Assembly: GCA_900104565.1 (NCBI GenBank)
Contig: LT629952.1
Location: 1,301,604-1,365,603 of the forward strand
Source of the DNA: Ruminococcaceae bacterium Marseille-P2935
Lineage (GTDB): Bacteria > Bacillota > Clostridia > Oscillospirales > Ruminococcaceae
Length of the DNA: 64,000 nucleotides
Direction of reading: 5' to 3'
Part shown: positions 44,876 to 54,462 of the stretch, piece after piece
Position numbering within the stretch: position 1 is the stretch's first letter
How the letters are laid out: each line of letters begins with the position of its first letter
Made by a program: the position numbers and the translations under genes
The notes under the pieces: generated by a model
The model's database searches: none
What the model was told of the DNA's origin: nothing
The model's input: the letters and a program-made list of their open reading frames with translations, nothing else

Positions 44876-45247
44876 ATGAATGTAAATGTTTCCGGAACAA
44901 AGGCTTTTTATAATTCTATAACAGGATCTTCATTGTGTGATTGCGGTTATTGTCGTAATTATAGATTACAGATCAAATCCGCAGTTCCCAATGTTGCTAT
45001 GTACTTAGATTTTTGGGGAATTGACATTGAGAAACCTCTTGAAACATCACCTCTTGAATCCGATGAAAATGGAATATTGGAATACTGCTGTTGCCAGTAT
45101 ATCGTATTGGGTAATTGCGAACCCGAATACCATCACAAAATTGCCGATATAGAATTTCGTGTTGCAAAATCCTACCCGAGTACAGGCATTGAGCAGGAGC
45201 ATTTTGTATTGGAGTTTTCCCCAATAAAACTAAAGTATATTTGTTAA
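44876..45247 (+). CDS. Conserved hypothetical protein with Cys motifs
   Basis: A 123-residue protein started at ATG 44876 behind GAGGTG. It begins MNVNVSGTKAFYNSITGSSL, contains CDCGYC (two closely spaced Cys pairs, probably metal-binding) and IDIEKPLETSPLESDENGILEY. I recall similar small proteins across Firmicutes, never characterised. A hairpin at about 45,288-45,315 may terminate it. Confidence 0.6.
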   Translation: MNVNVSGTKAFYNSITGSSLCDCGYCRNYRLQIKSAVPNVAMYLDFWGIDIEKPLETSPLESDENGILEYCCCQYIVLGNCEPEYHHKIADIEFRVAKSYPSTGIEQEHFVLEFSPIKLKYIC

Positions 45248-45612
45248 ATTCCAATCTATCGGCCTGTATTGATCAAGGAATACCTCCTCCGTCATTTCGA
45301 CGAAGGGAGGTTGTTTATATCCTGAATCAGTCCAAATGGTAAAAAGGAGGGGCTCCGCCCGTCATTGACAAATGCGTCTGCCCCTGCTTATGTGGCAGAC
45401 ACGAGCGCGAAAGGAACGAACACTTTCGCTCTCGAATAGTATGATATCAGCCTGTATTATTTTATATTCCATAGGAAATCAGGGCGCCATTTGGGTACCA
45501 AAACAGGAAAAACAATTGCTGCTTTGAGTGCCTTAATCAGCGAAAAAGTCAGTGTTTACAAGGACTTTTTCAGTTTGAGGTATTTTGATACCATAAATTT
45601 GAATACTATTTT

Positions 45613-45768
45613 TCACTTCAATAGCTCCTCCTGTATCAGGCCATCAACTTGCTGAAGAGGCATCGGCCTGGAAAATAAGCAGCCTTGTATATAATTGTAC
45701 CCCATACAACGCAGAACCTCTATATTCCGTTAGATTTCAAGACCTGCTGCCACTGCTTTGATCTTCTT
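45613..45768 (-). pseudogene. Remnant of an EAL-domain (c-di-GMP phosphodiesterase) gene
   Basis: On the minus strand one frame reads AAGLEI, stop, RNIEVLRCMGYNYIQGCLFS and RPMPLQQVDGLIQEE before a stop at 45613. This is the end of an EAL domain (the conserved AEGVET, LGCDYAQGYLFSRP and P region). An in-frame TAA and lack of the upstream catalytic domain show it is dead. The flanking 45.25-46.1 kb holds only hairpins, including a terminator-like stem AAGAGGCCCGG (45899-45929) and a GTCTGCC / GGCAGAC stem near 45,400. Confidence 0.7.
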
Positions 45769-46102
45769 TATTCAATTCAACACCAATGAAATCCCGTTTT
45801 AAAATATGTTTTATACAAACTATTAGACCAATTAATGATTGATTGAAGGTACCGGGCAGGCTTCACTGCCTCAGTTCGAAAAATTAAGGGAATATGGGAA
45901 GAGGCCCGGCGCATATGCACCGGGCCTCTTTTGGGGATAACGGGACTACCAGCCGTTAGAGCCAGTCCCCCGCCCCCCCATATACACGAACCCCCTATGT
46001 ACTTCCTTTTTTCCACCGAGACCGCCCTACCGGTTAAAAACCGGTAATGCCACGCGCATGCGGGCGGCCTTTTTATTCCATGAGACGGGATGTAAAAAAG
46101 GG

Positions 46103-46240
46103 CTATTTTGAGGCAAAATGCCACCCCTTAACCCCATCTCTTGCTTTCGGTGTAATATATCCTATGCCGCACACGCCAAACAGCCACAGTATTCCTGCTG
46201 TCACTCCATACCCGATTTTGCACTCAAACAGAAATTCCAT
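46103..46240 (-). CDS. Candidate small membrane protein
   Basis: A 45-residue frame from ATG 46240, with GGGGGTG seven bases upstream. It contains a hydrophobic segment (YGVTAGILWLFGVCGIGYI) and a basic tail. A bidirectional terminator (46262-46309) lies just upstream. It could be a small membrane peptide, but with no homologue recalled it may be chance. Confidence 0.3.
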   Translation of the reverse strand: MEFLFECKIGYGVTAGILWLFGVCGIGYITPKARDGVKGWHFASK

Positions 46241-46261
46241 ATAAAACACCCCCAGGGGAAA

Positions 46262-46309
46262 ACAAAAAATCCCGGGAACTGCAGAAAACAATTTTCCCGA
46301 GATTTTTTC
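46262..46309. terminator. Bidirectional terminator-like hairpin
   Basis: AATCCCGGGAA pairs with TTCCCGAGATT (one wobble), with A and T runs at both ends. It lies about 120 bp beyond the AEC transporter stop and probably ends that leftward transcript. Confidence 0.65.
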
Positions 46310-46430
46310 AATTCTAAAAATATATCCTATTTATCCTTTTCTGACAAATAAATCGTTCCCCAGCAAACTGCAATTTCTGCTTGAATAATAAGTTGCAGGA
46401 CTGTGCAGCAGGGTCGTCTTGTTTAAAAGG

Positions 46431-47387
46431 CTATAGTACCGAGGACAGCCAGCTGTTGAGCGCCATCATCAAAGGGATGGTAATCACACTGCCCAGGGTA
46501 GAAACCGCAATCAGAGTAGCACAGTATTTGGGGTCCTGCTTCATACGAACGCTCATCATACTCAGATTAATTGCTACCGGGCTGGCAACTGCCAGCAAAT
46601 TAAGGGTAATAATAAAATCCGAATCGGGAAAAAGGTGGTGCAACCCCAGCAAATTGTAGGTAAGCACGCAGATCAGAGGCACTACCAGCAGTTTTCCCAC
46701 CAAGGCAATCCAATAAGCACGCAGGTTGCCAAATAAGGACTTAAAATCAATTTGGGCTAAAAAGGTGCCCAGCACCAGCATGGATGTCGCCGTTGTCATA
46801 TTTCCTAAAAAAGTCATGGTCGATTTAATGGGTGCCGGAATACGAATTTGCAGCAGATAGATGCAAAGCGACACAATGGCCGAAATCATTCCCGGGTTTA
46901 AAAAGATTTTTTTTACCGACATTTTGGCATCTTTTCCAGCCAGCTGCTTTAATCCAATGGTCCAGGAATAAACATTAAATACTATGGAATAGGCCGAGGC
47001 AAAAAATACGCCTTCCGGCCCAAAAATTGCTGCAATAATTGGCACCGCCATATAACCTGAATTTGGAGACGCCATGGCAAAGCGCTCCTGCCCTTTTTCA
47101 GCGGTAAACTTACCACGAGAAAACACCATCTGCCCCATTACCATGCCAACCAGGGTGGCGAACGCCGCCAAAATGGCTGCAAACAGAAAGCCTTTCAGCT
47201 TAGTTGGGTCGAAGTCTACATCAAAAGCGGTAATCGTCAAACAAGGGAAAACCAACATTAACAGCAGGTTTGAAAGCTGCCGGGAGCCCTCTGCATCAAT
47301 CCATTTTACTTTAACTGCCACTATTCCAACCACTGCCAGCAGCATCATAATAATAATTTGGTTTCCGACAATTCCTGCAATTTCCAT
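46431..47387 (-). CDS. AEC (auxin efflux carrier) family transporter
   Basis: A 318-residue protein with about ten membrane helices, ATG 47387 behind CGGAGG. QIIIMMLLAVVGIVAVKVKWID, LSNLLLMLVFPCLTITAF and the central ASPNSGYMAVPIIAAIFG motif (conserved N-x-GF/Y-P region) and SPVAINLSMMSVRM are characteristic of the AEC/bile-acid-sodium-symporter fold. Bacterial members move small organic acids such as malate or malonate. The substrate here is unknown. It is a single-gene unit. Confidence 0.88.
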   Translation of the reverse strand: MEIAGIVGNQIIIMMLLAVVGIVAVKVKWIDAEGSRQLSNLLLMLVFPCLTITAFDVDFDPTKLKGFLFAAILAAFATLVGMVMGQMVFSRGKFTAEKGQERFAMASPNSGYMAVPIIAAIFGPEGVFFASAYSIVFNVYSWTIGLKQLAGKDAKMSVKKIFLNPGMISAIVSLCIYLLQIRIPAPIKSTMTFLGNMTTATSMLVLGTFLAQIDFKSLFGNLRAYWIALVGKLLVVPLICVLTYNLLGLHHLFPDSDFIITLNLLAVASPVAINLSMMSVRMKQDPKYCATLIAVSTLGSVITIPLMMALNSWLSSVL

Positions 47388-48031
47388 GGTGTTTCCTCCG
47401 TATTTTGCCGTGGGTTTTCTAAGAACTATGCAGAATCTGTTATGCTCTAAATAGCTGTTGCGAAAATAATCCCACATTTTTTCATCATTGGTTCAACAAG
47501 ATTCCCATTGGGCATTTGTTTTCTATAACCCAATACATCTGGCCAGAAAAGCCACTGGTCAGACCTATACTATCTTACACCATTTGATTTGCGAAAACAA
47601 CCCAAAAATATTTCTCCACAAACCAAATCGAATTATAAGCAAAACTAATGTTCCACAAACACACATTTTTGTCTGTAAAGCTTAAGCTGGTTTGGGGGAT
47701 GCTAAAAAGCTCCGGATTATTTTCTTTTGCATGGACTGCCAACCTCCCCTTTCGCCGCCGAACATTCAGCGCAAATGCTATGTGGTATTTGGTATTCCAA
47801 CACGTGTGCATGAAACTGTTTACATTGTGCATTTAATGTCCTCCTTTGCTTTTGGGTGCACCTGGCAAATTGCATCTCTATTTCAGCAAATGGAGTTTTT
47901 TATACATTACCGGCAGAGGCTTTTTTTAACTACCCGCCTAGCGAGTTGTTTTCTTCATACAAAAACAACTCCCGGCGGCAGCCCTTTGGCTGTCCACCGG
48001 GAGTTCAGGTTGTGTTATTGGCAGTTAATAT
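47388..48031. other. Intergenic region with the udp terminator
   Basis: About 0.64 kb with no supported gene. A perfect ACTCCCGG / CCGGGAGT stem with an inner CAGCC / GGCTG pair (47968-48007) is the terminator of the leftward udp gene. Confidence 0.6.
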
Positions 48032-48805
48032 TTATTTTGATGCCGCTTTGTCTTTGGCAATCATACTGCGCAAAGCCGCTACCGTTACCCTGGCAGCCTG
48101 CTCGGTATCAAAGGTTTGGCCGTTAGACATGTTCAGTTTTGCACGCTCCTGGTTCCAAACAGTGCAGAATACAGCGCCGGTGCGTAAACGCAGGTACTGT
48201 CCCAAAATAAACAGGGTCGAAGATTCCATCTCGCTGCACAGGCAACCACAGCGCTTCCATGCTTCCCATTTCTGCTCCAGCTCGTAGTAAATGGGCATCC
48301 GCTCAGGAGAATGCTGGCCATAGAACGAGTCTTTGGACTGGGATACACCCAGATGATATTTTGCGCCCTCTTTCATAGCTGCCTCTTTCAGCTCCATAAC
48401 AACATTAAAATCGGCTACCGCCGGGTATTCTATTGGAACATACTGGCAGGTGGTACCCTCCTGACGGATGGATGCCGTAGAGATTACTAAATCCCCTGAT
48501 TCAACATCCAGCTGAATCCCACCGCAGGTGCCCAGGCGGATCATGGTGTGCACCCCAACCGCAGCAAGCTCTTCCACACAAATGGCAGTAGAAGGGCCGC
48601 CCATGCCGGTTGATACTACCGAAACCAGCTCGCCGTCCAGCTCACCCACCCAAGTGGTATGCTCCCGGTTTGACATGACAAAACGGGGGTTATCCAAATA
48701 TTTCGCAATCTTTTCGCAGCGGCCGGGGTCGCCCGGAAGGATCGCATATTTTCCCGCTTCGCCTTCTTTTAATCGAATATGCATCTGTCTGTCGTCAACA
48801 ATCAT
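48032..48805 (-). CDS. udp: Uridine phosphorylase
   Basis: A 257-residue nucleoside phosphorylase. YAILPGDPGRCEKIA (phosphate-binding), VVSTGMGGPSTAICVEEL, MIRLGTCGGIQ and the CLCSEMESSTLFILG motif (purine/uridine phosphorylase family signature with ribose-binding Glu-Met-Glu) are present. The QSKDSFYGQH segment suits uridine phosphorylases, which cleave uridine to uracil and ribose 1-phosphate. AAGGAGGA precedes ATG 48805. It complements the extracellular nucleotidase and the pseudouridine genes. Confidence 0.93.
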   Translation of the reverse strand: MIVDDRQMHIRLKEGEAGKYAILPGDPGRCEKIAKYLDNPRFVMSNREHTTWVGELDGELVSVVSTGMGGPSTAICVEELAAVGVHTMIRLGTCGGIQLDVESGDLVISTASIRQEGTTCQYVPIEYPAVADFNVVMELKEAAMKEGAKYHLGVSQSKDSFYGQHSPERMPIYYELEQKWEAWKRCGCLCSEMESSTLFILGQYLRLRTGAVFCTVWNQERAKLNMSNGQTFDTEQAARVTVAALRSMIAKDKAASK

Positions 48806-49028
48806 GATTTTTCCTCCTTATTCCTTCATTCAGCCTGTACTGAATGCGTTTTTGCATGCTGTTTCAGCGGACCTTTTTAACCGTCCGCCCAGTATAAAAC
48901 AGTTTCATCTTCTCCCGCCGCCTTCCAGGCTGCGATACCCTTTTTAGCTAAGGCAGGGGGCAAAAAGCTACTGCTTCTCTGCACAATACCGCTGCCAAAT
49001 CAATCCCCCGCAAAGCTTTGGACAACCG

Positions 49029-49583
49029 CTATTCCAGGTTACGAATTAGTTTAGCCGGATTTCCGCCAACAATACAATTGGACGGCACATCTTTTACTAC
49101 AACGCTGCCGGCGGCAATGGTAACGTTATCCCCCACCGTAACTCCCGGGCAGATAATGCTTCCCCCGCCGATCCAAACGTTATTGCCAATTTTAACCGGC
49201 TTACCGTTTTCCAGACCCTGCAGGCGCAAAGCCGGGTCGGTTGGGTGGCAGGCCGCATAAATTTGCACGTTGGGGGCAATTAGCACATGGTCGCCAATCT
49301 CCACCCTGCAAACATCTAAAATGGTGCAGCCGTAGTTGATATATATATTTTCACCCATATAAATATTATAGCCTAAATCACAGTAGAAAGGAGCACGGAC
49401 GTCATTAATGCTTTTTACATGAACCAGCTGCTCAAATACTTTCAGCCGCTCGGGACGGTTGTAAGCGTAGTCGATGTTAATTTTTTTCATCAGCTGCTCA
49501 GCCCGTTCAAACTCCCTCAACAGCTGGGGGTCTTTTGCGTTGTAAAGCTCCCCCGCCAGCATTTTCTCTTTTTCGCTCTTCAT
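49029..49583 (-). CDS. Sugar O-acetyltransferase (maltose acetyltransferase type)
   Basis: A 184-residue protein of the left-handed beta-helix hexapeptide family. The N-terminal Mac domain (EKMLAGELYNAKDPQLLREF) and the repeats from GENIYINYGCTILDV through IGNNVWIGGGSIICPG and VTVGDNVTIAAGSVV are intact, with the catalytic His in IYAACHPTDP. It transfers acetyl from acetyl-CoA to maltose, glucose or related sugars, or to galactosides. Length is normal. It is followed leftward by udp after about 220 bp. Confidence 0.93.
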   Translation of the reverse strand: MKSEKEKMLAGELYNAKDPQLLREFERAEQLMKKINIDYAYNRPERLKVFEQLVHVKSINDVRAPFYCDLGYNIYMGENIYINYGCTILDVCRVEIGDHVLIAPNVQIYAACHPTDPALRLQGLENGKPVKIGNNVWIGGGSIICPGVTVGDNVTIAAGSVVVKDVPSNCIVGGNPAKLIRNLE

Positions 49584-49713
49584 CCGTCACGTTCCTTTCT
49601 GAAAAACTAATTTTCATCATACCCGAAACAGCTGCAAAAAACAATGCATTTTTTGATGGTATTTCATATCTTTTCTTGGCAAAAAAGGCAGTAAAATTTA
49701 CAACCTGCCCAAA

Positions 49714-50982
49714 TCACCCCCGAATACGGCGGCATTCCAGGTAAAACCGTTTGTCCTGAGCATGGCCCATAGAAAAGGTTTTTCGGGGCAGAACGCCATC
49801 CATAATTACCGTTTCAAACAGTTGGTTTTTCTCCATAGCCGGCAGTAAAAAGCCTATGTTGCCCGGCTGCTCAGCCAGCCGATGCACGGTATCTTCCCCA
49901 TGAATATAATCCACCCGGCCGCCGGCGGTTTTGATGTAATCGTCCAAAAAGCCTTGCAGCGTTCCAACCGCCAGGTTTGAGCTTGGGTTGGCTATGGTAA
50001 TGGTACCAGCGCCTTCGGCCCACTGGTAGTCAAAGCTTTGGCCCTTTTTCAAGTCGTCGGTCAGCTCAAAACATACCTTCAGCTGTTCCAGCAGGTCCTT
50101 AGCATCCACCCCAAAAACCACACGGTGAATCGGTTCAAACTCTAATGATGAGTCATGCAGGTTTACCACCTCGGCCAAAGCGTAACGGGCCGGGCAGCTT
50201 TCCCACTGGTCCTGCGGAAGGGTTTCCTTCACCTTTTCCCAGCAGGCCTTTGCGGTGGCAAGCGAATGGTTGCCGTCCCCCGAAGCAAACAAAAAAACAT
50301 GGCTGTCGGTTACACCGTATTTTTCGCGGTAAAGGGATGGGCTGGCCAGGTCAGAAAGGGCTGCTTCCAGCCGGTCGGCCAGTTGGTCAGGCAGCAGCCA
50401 ACCCGCTATACTTCCAGAGTTTTCCATAAGAGAAAAAGCATAAGCCTGCTCCATTTGCTCCTTGCAGCTGGCCAGCGGGCCAATCACCGCATCCTGCCGG
50501 TCGTCAATTAACATCATAACATGGGGGCACTCCAGCGGGGCTTCCTGCCGAACCTGCACACGGGGCGGAATACGCTCTAAAACGGTGCCTTCCGTCGCAC
50601 GGATCAGCGCCTTTGCGCCTGGGTGGTAATCATACTCTTCTAAATCCAGCATTCCAATTACCCCACGGCGAACCGAGCCGTTCTGCAAGGTTCGTTCCAC
50701 ATAAAGGTAACGGTTTTTATATTCGCAAAACAAACCGTCCTTCAGATACTGCCTCATTGTTGCATTAATCTTTTCGATGCGCTGCTCAACGCCCGGCTGC
50801 TCCAAATAAATTTCCGGCAGGGTGATACGCAGAGTGGAAGGCTCTTCCTCCACCAGTGCCTCTACCCGCTGCCAATAATCTGGCTGGGAGGTATATTGGT
50901 CACAAGCTACCACGCTCCATTTGGTCATATCCACCTGGTTTGGCAGCAAAATATCTGCCCGTTTCAAAGCCGTTTTATTCAT
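49714..50982 (-). CDS. DUF1015 family protein
   Basis: A 422-residue protein. The N-terminal segment ILLPNQVDMTKWSVVACDQYTSQ and the core VFLFASGDGNHSLATAKACWE, ARYALAEVVNLHDSSLEFEPIHRVVFG match the DUF1015 family (GDGNHS and E-[VI]-N-x-x-D signatures), which is widespread and lacks an established biochemical role. It stands alone, preceded by a TGGGAGTG-like ribosome binding site. The length is typical. Confidence 0.9.
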   Translation of the reverse strand: MNKTALKRADILLPNQVDMTKWSVVACDQYTSQPDYWQRVEALVEEEPSTLRITLPEIYLEQPGVEQRIEKINATMRQYLKDGLFCEYKNRYLYVERTLQNGSVRRGVIGMLDLEEYDYHPGAKALIRATEGTVLERIPPRVQVRQEAPLECPHVMMLIDDRQDAVIGPLASCKEQMEQAYAFSLMENSGSIAGWLLPDQLADRLEAALSDLASPSLYREKYGVTDSHVFLFASGDGNHSLATAKACWEKVKETLPQDQWESCPARYALAEVVNLHDSSLEFEPIHRVVFGVDAKDLLEQLKVCFELTDDLKKGQSFDYQWAEGAGTITIANPSSNLAVGTLQGFLDDYIKTAGGRVDYIHGEDTVHRLAEQPGNIGFLLPAMEKNQLFETVIMDGVLPRKTFSMGHAQDKRFYLECRRIRG

Positions 50983-51243
50983 AAGCCCACTCCTAAATCA
51001 GATTAGTTTTAGTATAACATAGGTTGAATCGTTTGAAAATGTTGGTTGGCAATTTGATCAAAAAGGAATTTCACAAACAAGAACATCTGTTCCAGTTTTC
51101 CGTTTTCTGTTGCAGCTATATGTTCTTTCGAGAACCAAGGAGGTATTTATTGAATCTCCTGCTCCAGCCCGCCAAACTACTTAGTAGAAAAAACTCCCCC
51201 AAGGTAATGCCAAACCCATCACAGAGCTTTTTAATGGTAACAA

Positions 51244-51471
51244 ATCAAATGCTTTGAGCAAATCGTAGCCAAGTCTGACAAAACGGTCTGTCTTTATCCC
51301 CATTATGCCAACGGCTGCATGTATCAGTGCAACCGGCACCTGGTGGAACAAAGCAGCTATTACATTAGCTATGTGACGCGGCCAACCGGCGGTGCCGCCT
51401 ATACCACCAGGCTGGCCAGGCGCCAAGGCCTTACTGTTATGAATTTATACCAGCCAAACAATGAAGATTAA
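51244..51471 (+). pseudogene. C-terminal remnant of a DUF1273/SLOG-family protein
   Basis: The plus-strand frame ending at TAA 51469-51471 reads FEQIVAKSDKTVCLYPHY, ANGCMYQCNRHLVEQSSYYI and SYVTRPTGGAAYTTRLARRQ. This matches the end of DUF1273 (YpsA-like SLOG) proteins: the NR-x-(M/L)V motif, then the TGGAAYTxxxAR segment. No start codon, ribosome binding site or N-terminal nucleotide-binding motif (GxR) can be found upstream, so only the last third survives. Confidence 0.7.
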
Positions 51472-51582
51472 AATTCTCTGAAAATCTAATAATAACCCAA
51501 AAAACAAAAACCACAGGCTCCTCACCATGGGCAACCTGTGGTCATTATTGTTTTACGGAGTGGTTTTCTACAAGGTGCAGTC

Positions 51583-52503
51583 TTATTTTTCACACAGGGC
51601 GCAGGCAATTTGCGCGCCCAGCTTTACATTGTTATATACTAACTGAATATTTGCTTCCAGGCTCTTGCCGGCAGTCAGCTTTTGAATTTTATCCAACAGG
51701 AAAGGCGTGGTCTCCTTTCCGGTAATTCCAAGCCGGTTGGCCTCCTGTACAGCATCTTCAATATTTTTGCTAATGTAATCATAATCCATGGCATACTGTG
51801 CCGGAATGGGGTTTGCCACCAGCATGCCGCCCTTCATGCCAAGGTCGTGCTTAGCTGCAAAGGCTGCAGCAATCTGCTCGGGGGTATCCATACGGTAATC
51901 AACCTTAAACCCGCTTTTGGTTGTATAAAAGGCCGGCAGTTCTTCGGTTTGGTACCCCAATACCGAAACGCCTTTGGTCTCCAAATATTCCATAGTCAGC
52001 CCAATATCTAAAATCGATTTTGCTCCTGCGCAAACTACCATTACCTCGGTGGAAGCCAGCTCCTCCAGGTCGGCCGAAATATCCATAGTGGTTTCTGCGC
52101 CGCGGTGCACACCGCCAATACCGCCGGTAGCAAATACCTTTACGCCTGCCATGGCGGCAATAATCATGGTAGCGGCAACCGTAGTCGCACCGTCCTCCCC
52201 GCGGGCCGCCAATACCGGAATATCCCTGCGGCTGGCTTTGGTCACGTTAAGTCCCTTTTTGCCCAGGTAATCAATCTGTTCTGGAGTAATCCCTACTGTG
52301 GGCTTTCCTTCTATAATTGCAATCGTTGCAGGTACCGCACCGTTTTGACGTACAATTTTTTCTACTTCTAAAGCTGTCTGAACATTTTTTGGGTAAGGCA
52401 TACCATGGGAAATAATGGTGGATTCCAACGCAACCACCGGTTCGCCCGCCTCTAACGCCGCTCGTACTTCCTCCGAAATTACCAGATATTTTTCTAAGTT
52501 CAT
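51583..52503 (-). CDS. psuG: Pseudouridine-5'-phosphate glycosidase
   Basis: A 306-residue enzyme with PVVALESTIISHGMPYP at the N-terminus, then IIEGKPTVGI, KASRRDIP (Lys that forms the ring-opened ribose adduct), GGIGGVHRGAETTMDISADL (metal and phosphate binding) and the NPIPAQYAMD motif. It splits pseudouridine 5'-phosphate to uracil and ribose 5-phosphate. It starts 12 bp after psuK, so the two are one operon. Confidence 0.96.
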   Translation of the reverse strand: MNLEKYLVISEEVRAALEAGEPVVALESTIISHGMPYPKNVQTALEVEKIVRQNGAVPATIAIIEGKPTVGITPEQIDYLGKKGLNVTKASRRDIPVLAARGEDGATTVAATMIIAAMAGVKVFATGGIGGVHRGAETTMDISADLEELASTEVMVVCAGAKSILDIGLTMEYLETKGVSVLGYQTEELPAFYTTKSGFKVDYRMDTPEQIAAAFAAKHDLGMKGGMLVANPIPAQYAMDYDYISKNIEDAVQEANRLGITGKETTPFLLDKIQKLTAGKSLEANIQLVYNNVKLGAQIACALCEK

Positions 52504-52515
52504 CCAAATAACCTC

Positions 52516-53595
52516 CTAAACATTCATACGGTGTTCAATCGCTTCTATATTTAATTTAGTGCTGACAGCCGCAGATGCTTCCAAGCACAGGGCAGAGGCA
52601 GCCAACCCCGCCCTGGCAGCCTGCTGTATCGGCCAGTCCTGGCTGAACGCCCAGGCTGCAGCCGCCAAAAATGCATCCCCACAACCGGTGGTATTAACAA
52701 TATTGGCAGGGCTGCAGGGCAACAGCCCCTGGTTTTGACTGTCGGCATAAAAAACCCCCTCCTGCCCCAGTGACAGAAAAATATTTTTTACCCCAATGCG
52801 CAAAAACTCGTTTGCTGCCTTGGTCAAGTCCGCTTTATTAAAAATCTTCACCCCAGTCAGTAACTCCGCCTCAATACGGTTGGGCTTTAGGGTATGGATT
52901 TTGCCCAAATGCTTTTTCAGCTTCACTGCCTTTTGGGTCGAAACCGGATCGGCAAAAATGGGTACCGTGCAGTTTTCGGCCAAAAAGCCAATGGCTTCTT
53001 CCGAAATATTGGTATCCATCACCACCAGCTGCGAGCGGTTTACTGCATCCAGCTTGCCCTGCAGGTAGTCGGGGGTAAGCCGGTCATACAGCCCCATGTC
53101 GGACACGGCCAGCTTCATTTCTCCGTCTGCATTATTTAAGCAAAGGTAGGTGGAAGTATTCTGCCCGGGTGCCCGCATGGCATGCCGCAGGCCAATACCC
53201 AGTTTGCCACAGCTGCTTCGAATCTCCTGGGCATGAAGATCATCCCCCAGCACGGTAATCAGTTCCACCGGAACCCCTAACCGGGTAAGGTTTTCGGCAA
53301 TATTGCGTCCAACTCCCCCGTAGGAAATTTCGACCCTGCCTGGGTTGGAATCCTGTTCGATCAGCGCCGCATAGGGGGTACCCACAATATCAACATTGAC
53401 TCCGCCAACTACAGTAATGGTGGTACTCTCCTGCAAGATATAACCTTTGCCTTTTATTTTACCCTTGCGCATCAGGTTTGAAATATGCACTGCGGCAGAG
53501 GAACGGGTGATTCCCGCCCGCCTGGCTATCTCTTGCTGGGAAATAAATGGGTCATCTGCAATCCATTTTAAAATTTGCGCTTCCCGTTCGGTCAT
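52516..53595 (-). CDS. psuK: Pseudouridine kinase with N-terminal HTH domain
   Basis: A 359-residue PfkB-family kinase fused to a winged helix-turn-helix. Residues 1-55 (EREAQILKWIADDPFISQQE, IARRAGITRSSAAVHISNLM) are a DNA-binding domain. The kinase part has VVGGVNVDIVG, the GGVGRNIAENLTRLG sugar-binding motif, and NTTGCGDAFLAAAAWAF with the catalytic Asp. It phosphorylates pseudouridine for PsuG. The HTH suggests it also senses the substrate and regulates its own operon, whose promoter overlaps a perfect 16-bp palindrome about 67 bp upstream. Confidence 0.93.
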   Translation of the reverse strand: MTEREAQILKWIADDPFISQQEIARRAGITRSSAAVHISNLMRKGKIKGKGYILQESTTITVVGGVNVDIVGTPYAALIEQDSNPGRVEISYGGVGRNIAENLTRLGVPVELITVLGDDLHAQEIRSSCGKLGIGLRHAMRAPGQNTSTYLCLNNADGEMKLAVSDMGLYDRLTPDYLQGKLDAVNRSQLVVMDTNISEEAIGFLAENCTVPIFADPVSTQKAVKLKKHLGKIHTLKPNRIEAELLTGVKIFNKADLTKAANEFLRIGVKNIFLSLGQEGVFYADSQNQGLLPCSPANIVNTTGCGDAFLAAAAWAFSQDWPIQQAARAGLAASALCLEASAAVSTKLNIEAIEHRMNV

Positions 53596-53661
53596 CGCTC
53601 ACTCCTCCTTTGGTTGCGCTAAAATTTGTTTTTTCAAAACCGTTGTAAAAAACAGCCAGAA

Positions 53662-53704
53662 ATAAGCATATGCTTATACTAATACACATACGCTTACTTG
53701 TCAA
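53662..53704 (-). promoter_or_regulatory. psuKG promoter with overlapping palindromic operator
   Basis: Minus-strand TTGACA (53704-53699), 17-base spacer, TAGTAT (53681-53676). A perfect 16-bp palindrome, ATAAGCAT/ATGCTTAT (53662-53677), covers the -10 and start site, and a related CATACGCTTA half-site lies in the spacer. It is the natural target for the PsuK HTH domain. Confidence 0.7.
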
Positions 53705-54462
53705 GTTTTTTTGTACCTTTGGAGATCGTATATTTTTTCCAACACATACCTGTAAACAGAAGGACCAACCTTTCTTGACAGTCATAACCATCTGTCAATG
53801 GGGGCGTGTACAAAGTCATAAAAGTATGAGCAGCCAGCAGCTAAAGGTTCTGACTCTCTAAGAATCCTGCGGTTCTAGGGTCAAACTCTTTTGAATATTA
53901 CTGATAATATTTTTTACGGTATCGCTGCTTATTCCATCGCTGAAAGAAATGGTAGAAGCTCCCCTGATTCTTTGTACAGGTTGCTAAATTTACGGAGCCT
54001 CTTCAACTTTTTAGGTAACTATAGCTCCGGCAATATTATTATCTCCGCTAATGTCTCCAGAGCTCCCTGTGGCATGCGGTAGCAAATTTCTGATTTCCTT
54101 GTTTAGTATGTACTCTGCGCAAGCTTGCCTGCCATTACCGTCAGGCCGGCAGCTTCATAGCCAGCGGGAAGGCTGGAGGGCATTTTAACAGAAACGCCAG
54201 CGGTGCTTTTTAAGAATCTCTGCAGCAGATACAAATGTTAGGAGCCGGGCTGATCCTTGGTGGCGCGGTATTGGGGGAATGCATGATACAGCGTAAAGAT
54301 CAGGTTGATTCCTTAAAAACCTAAAATAACAAGTTCACCTTATAAAAATTTATGATACACCTTTATAACTGGGCTAAATGCAATAAAACGTCCGGCAGTT
54401 CATTCTGGCCGGACGTTTTATTTGATAGGATGCCTCTTAAGCTTCCTTAAAATTTTAATCTG
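53705..54462. other. Intergenic region with the feo operon terminator
   Basis: No supported gene. Near 54,237-54,325 a short plus-strand frame reads MLGAGLILGGAVLGECMIQR before a stop, which looks like a fragment of a membrane protein. At 54,382-54,421 a perfect AAAACGTCCGGC / GCCGGACGTTTT stem ends the leftward iron operon. Confidence 0.5.
54382..54421 (-). terminator. Terminator of the feo operon
   Basis: AATAAAACGTCCGGC pairs with GCCGGACGTTTTATT, with A/T tails on both sides, 42 bp after the stop of the Cys-rich peptide gene. Confidence 0.85.

Noticed and set aside
45777-46124. 115-codon minus-strand frame
   Set aside because: It crosses two terminator-like hairpins and has no protein-like conservation pattern.
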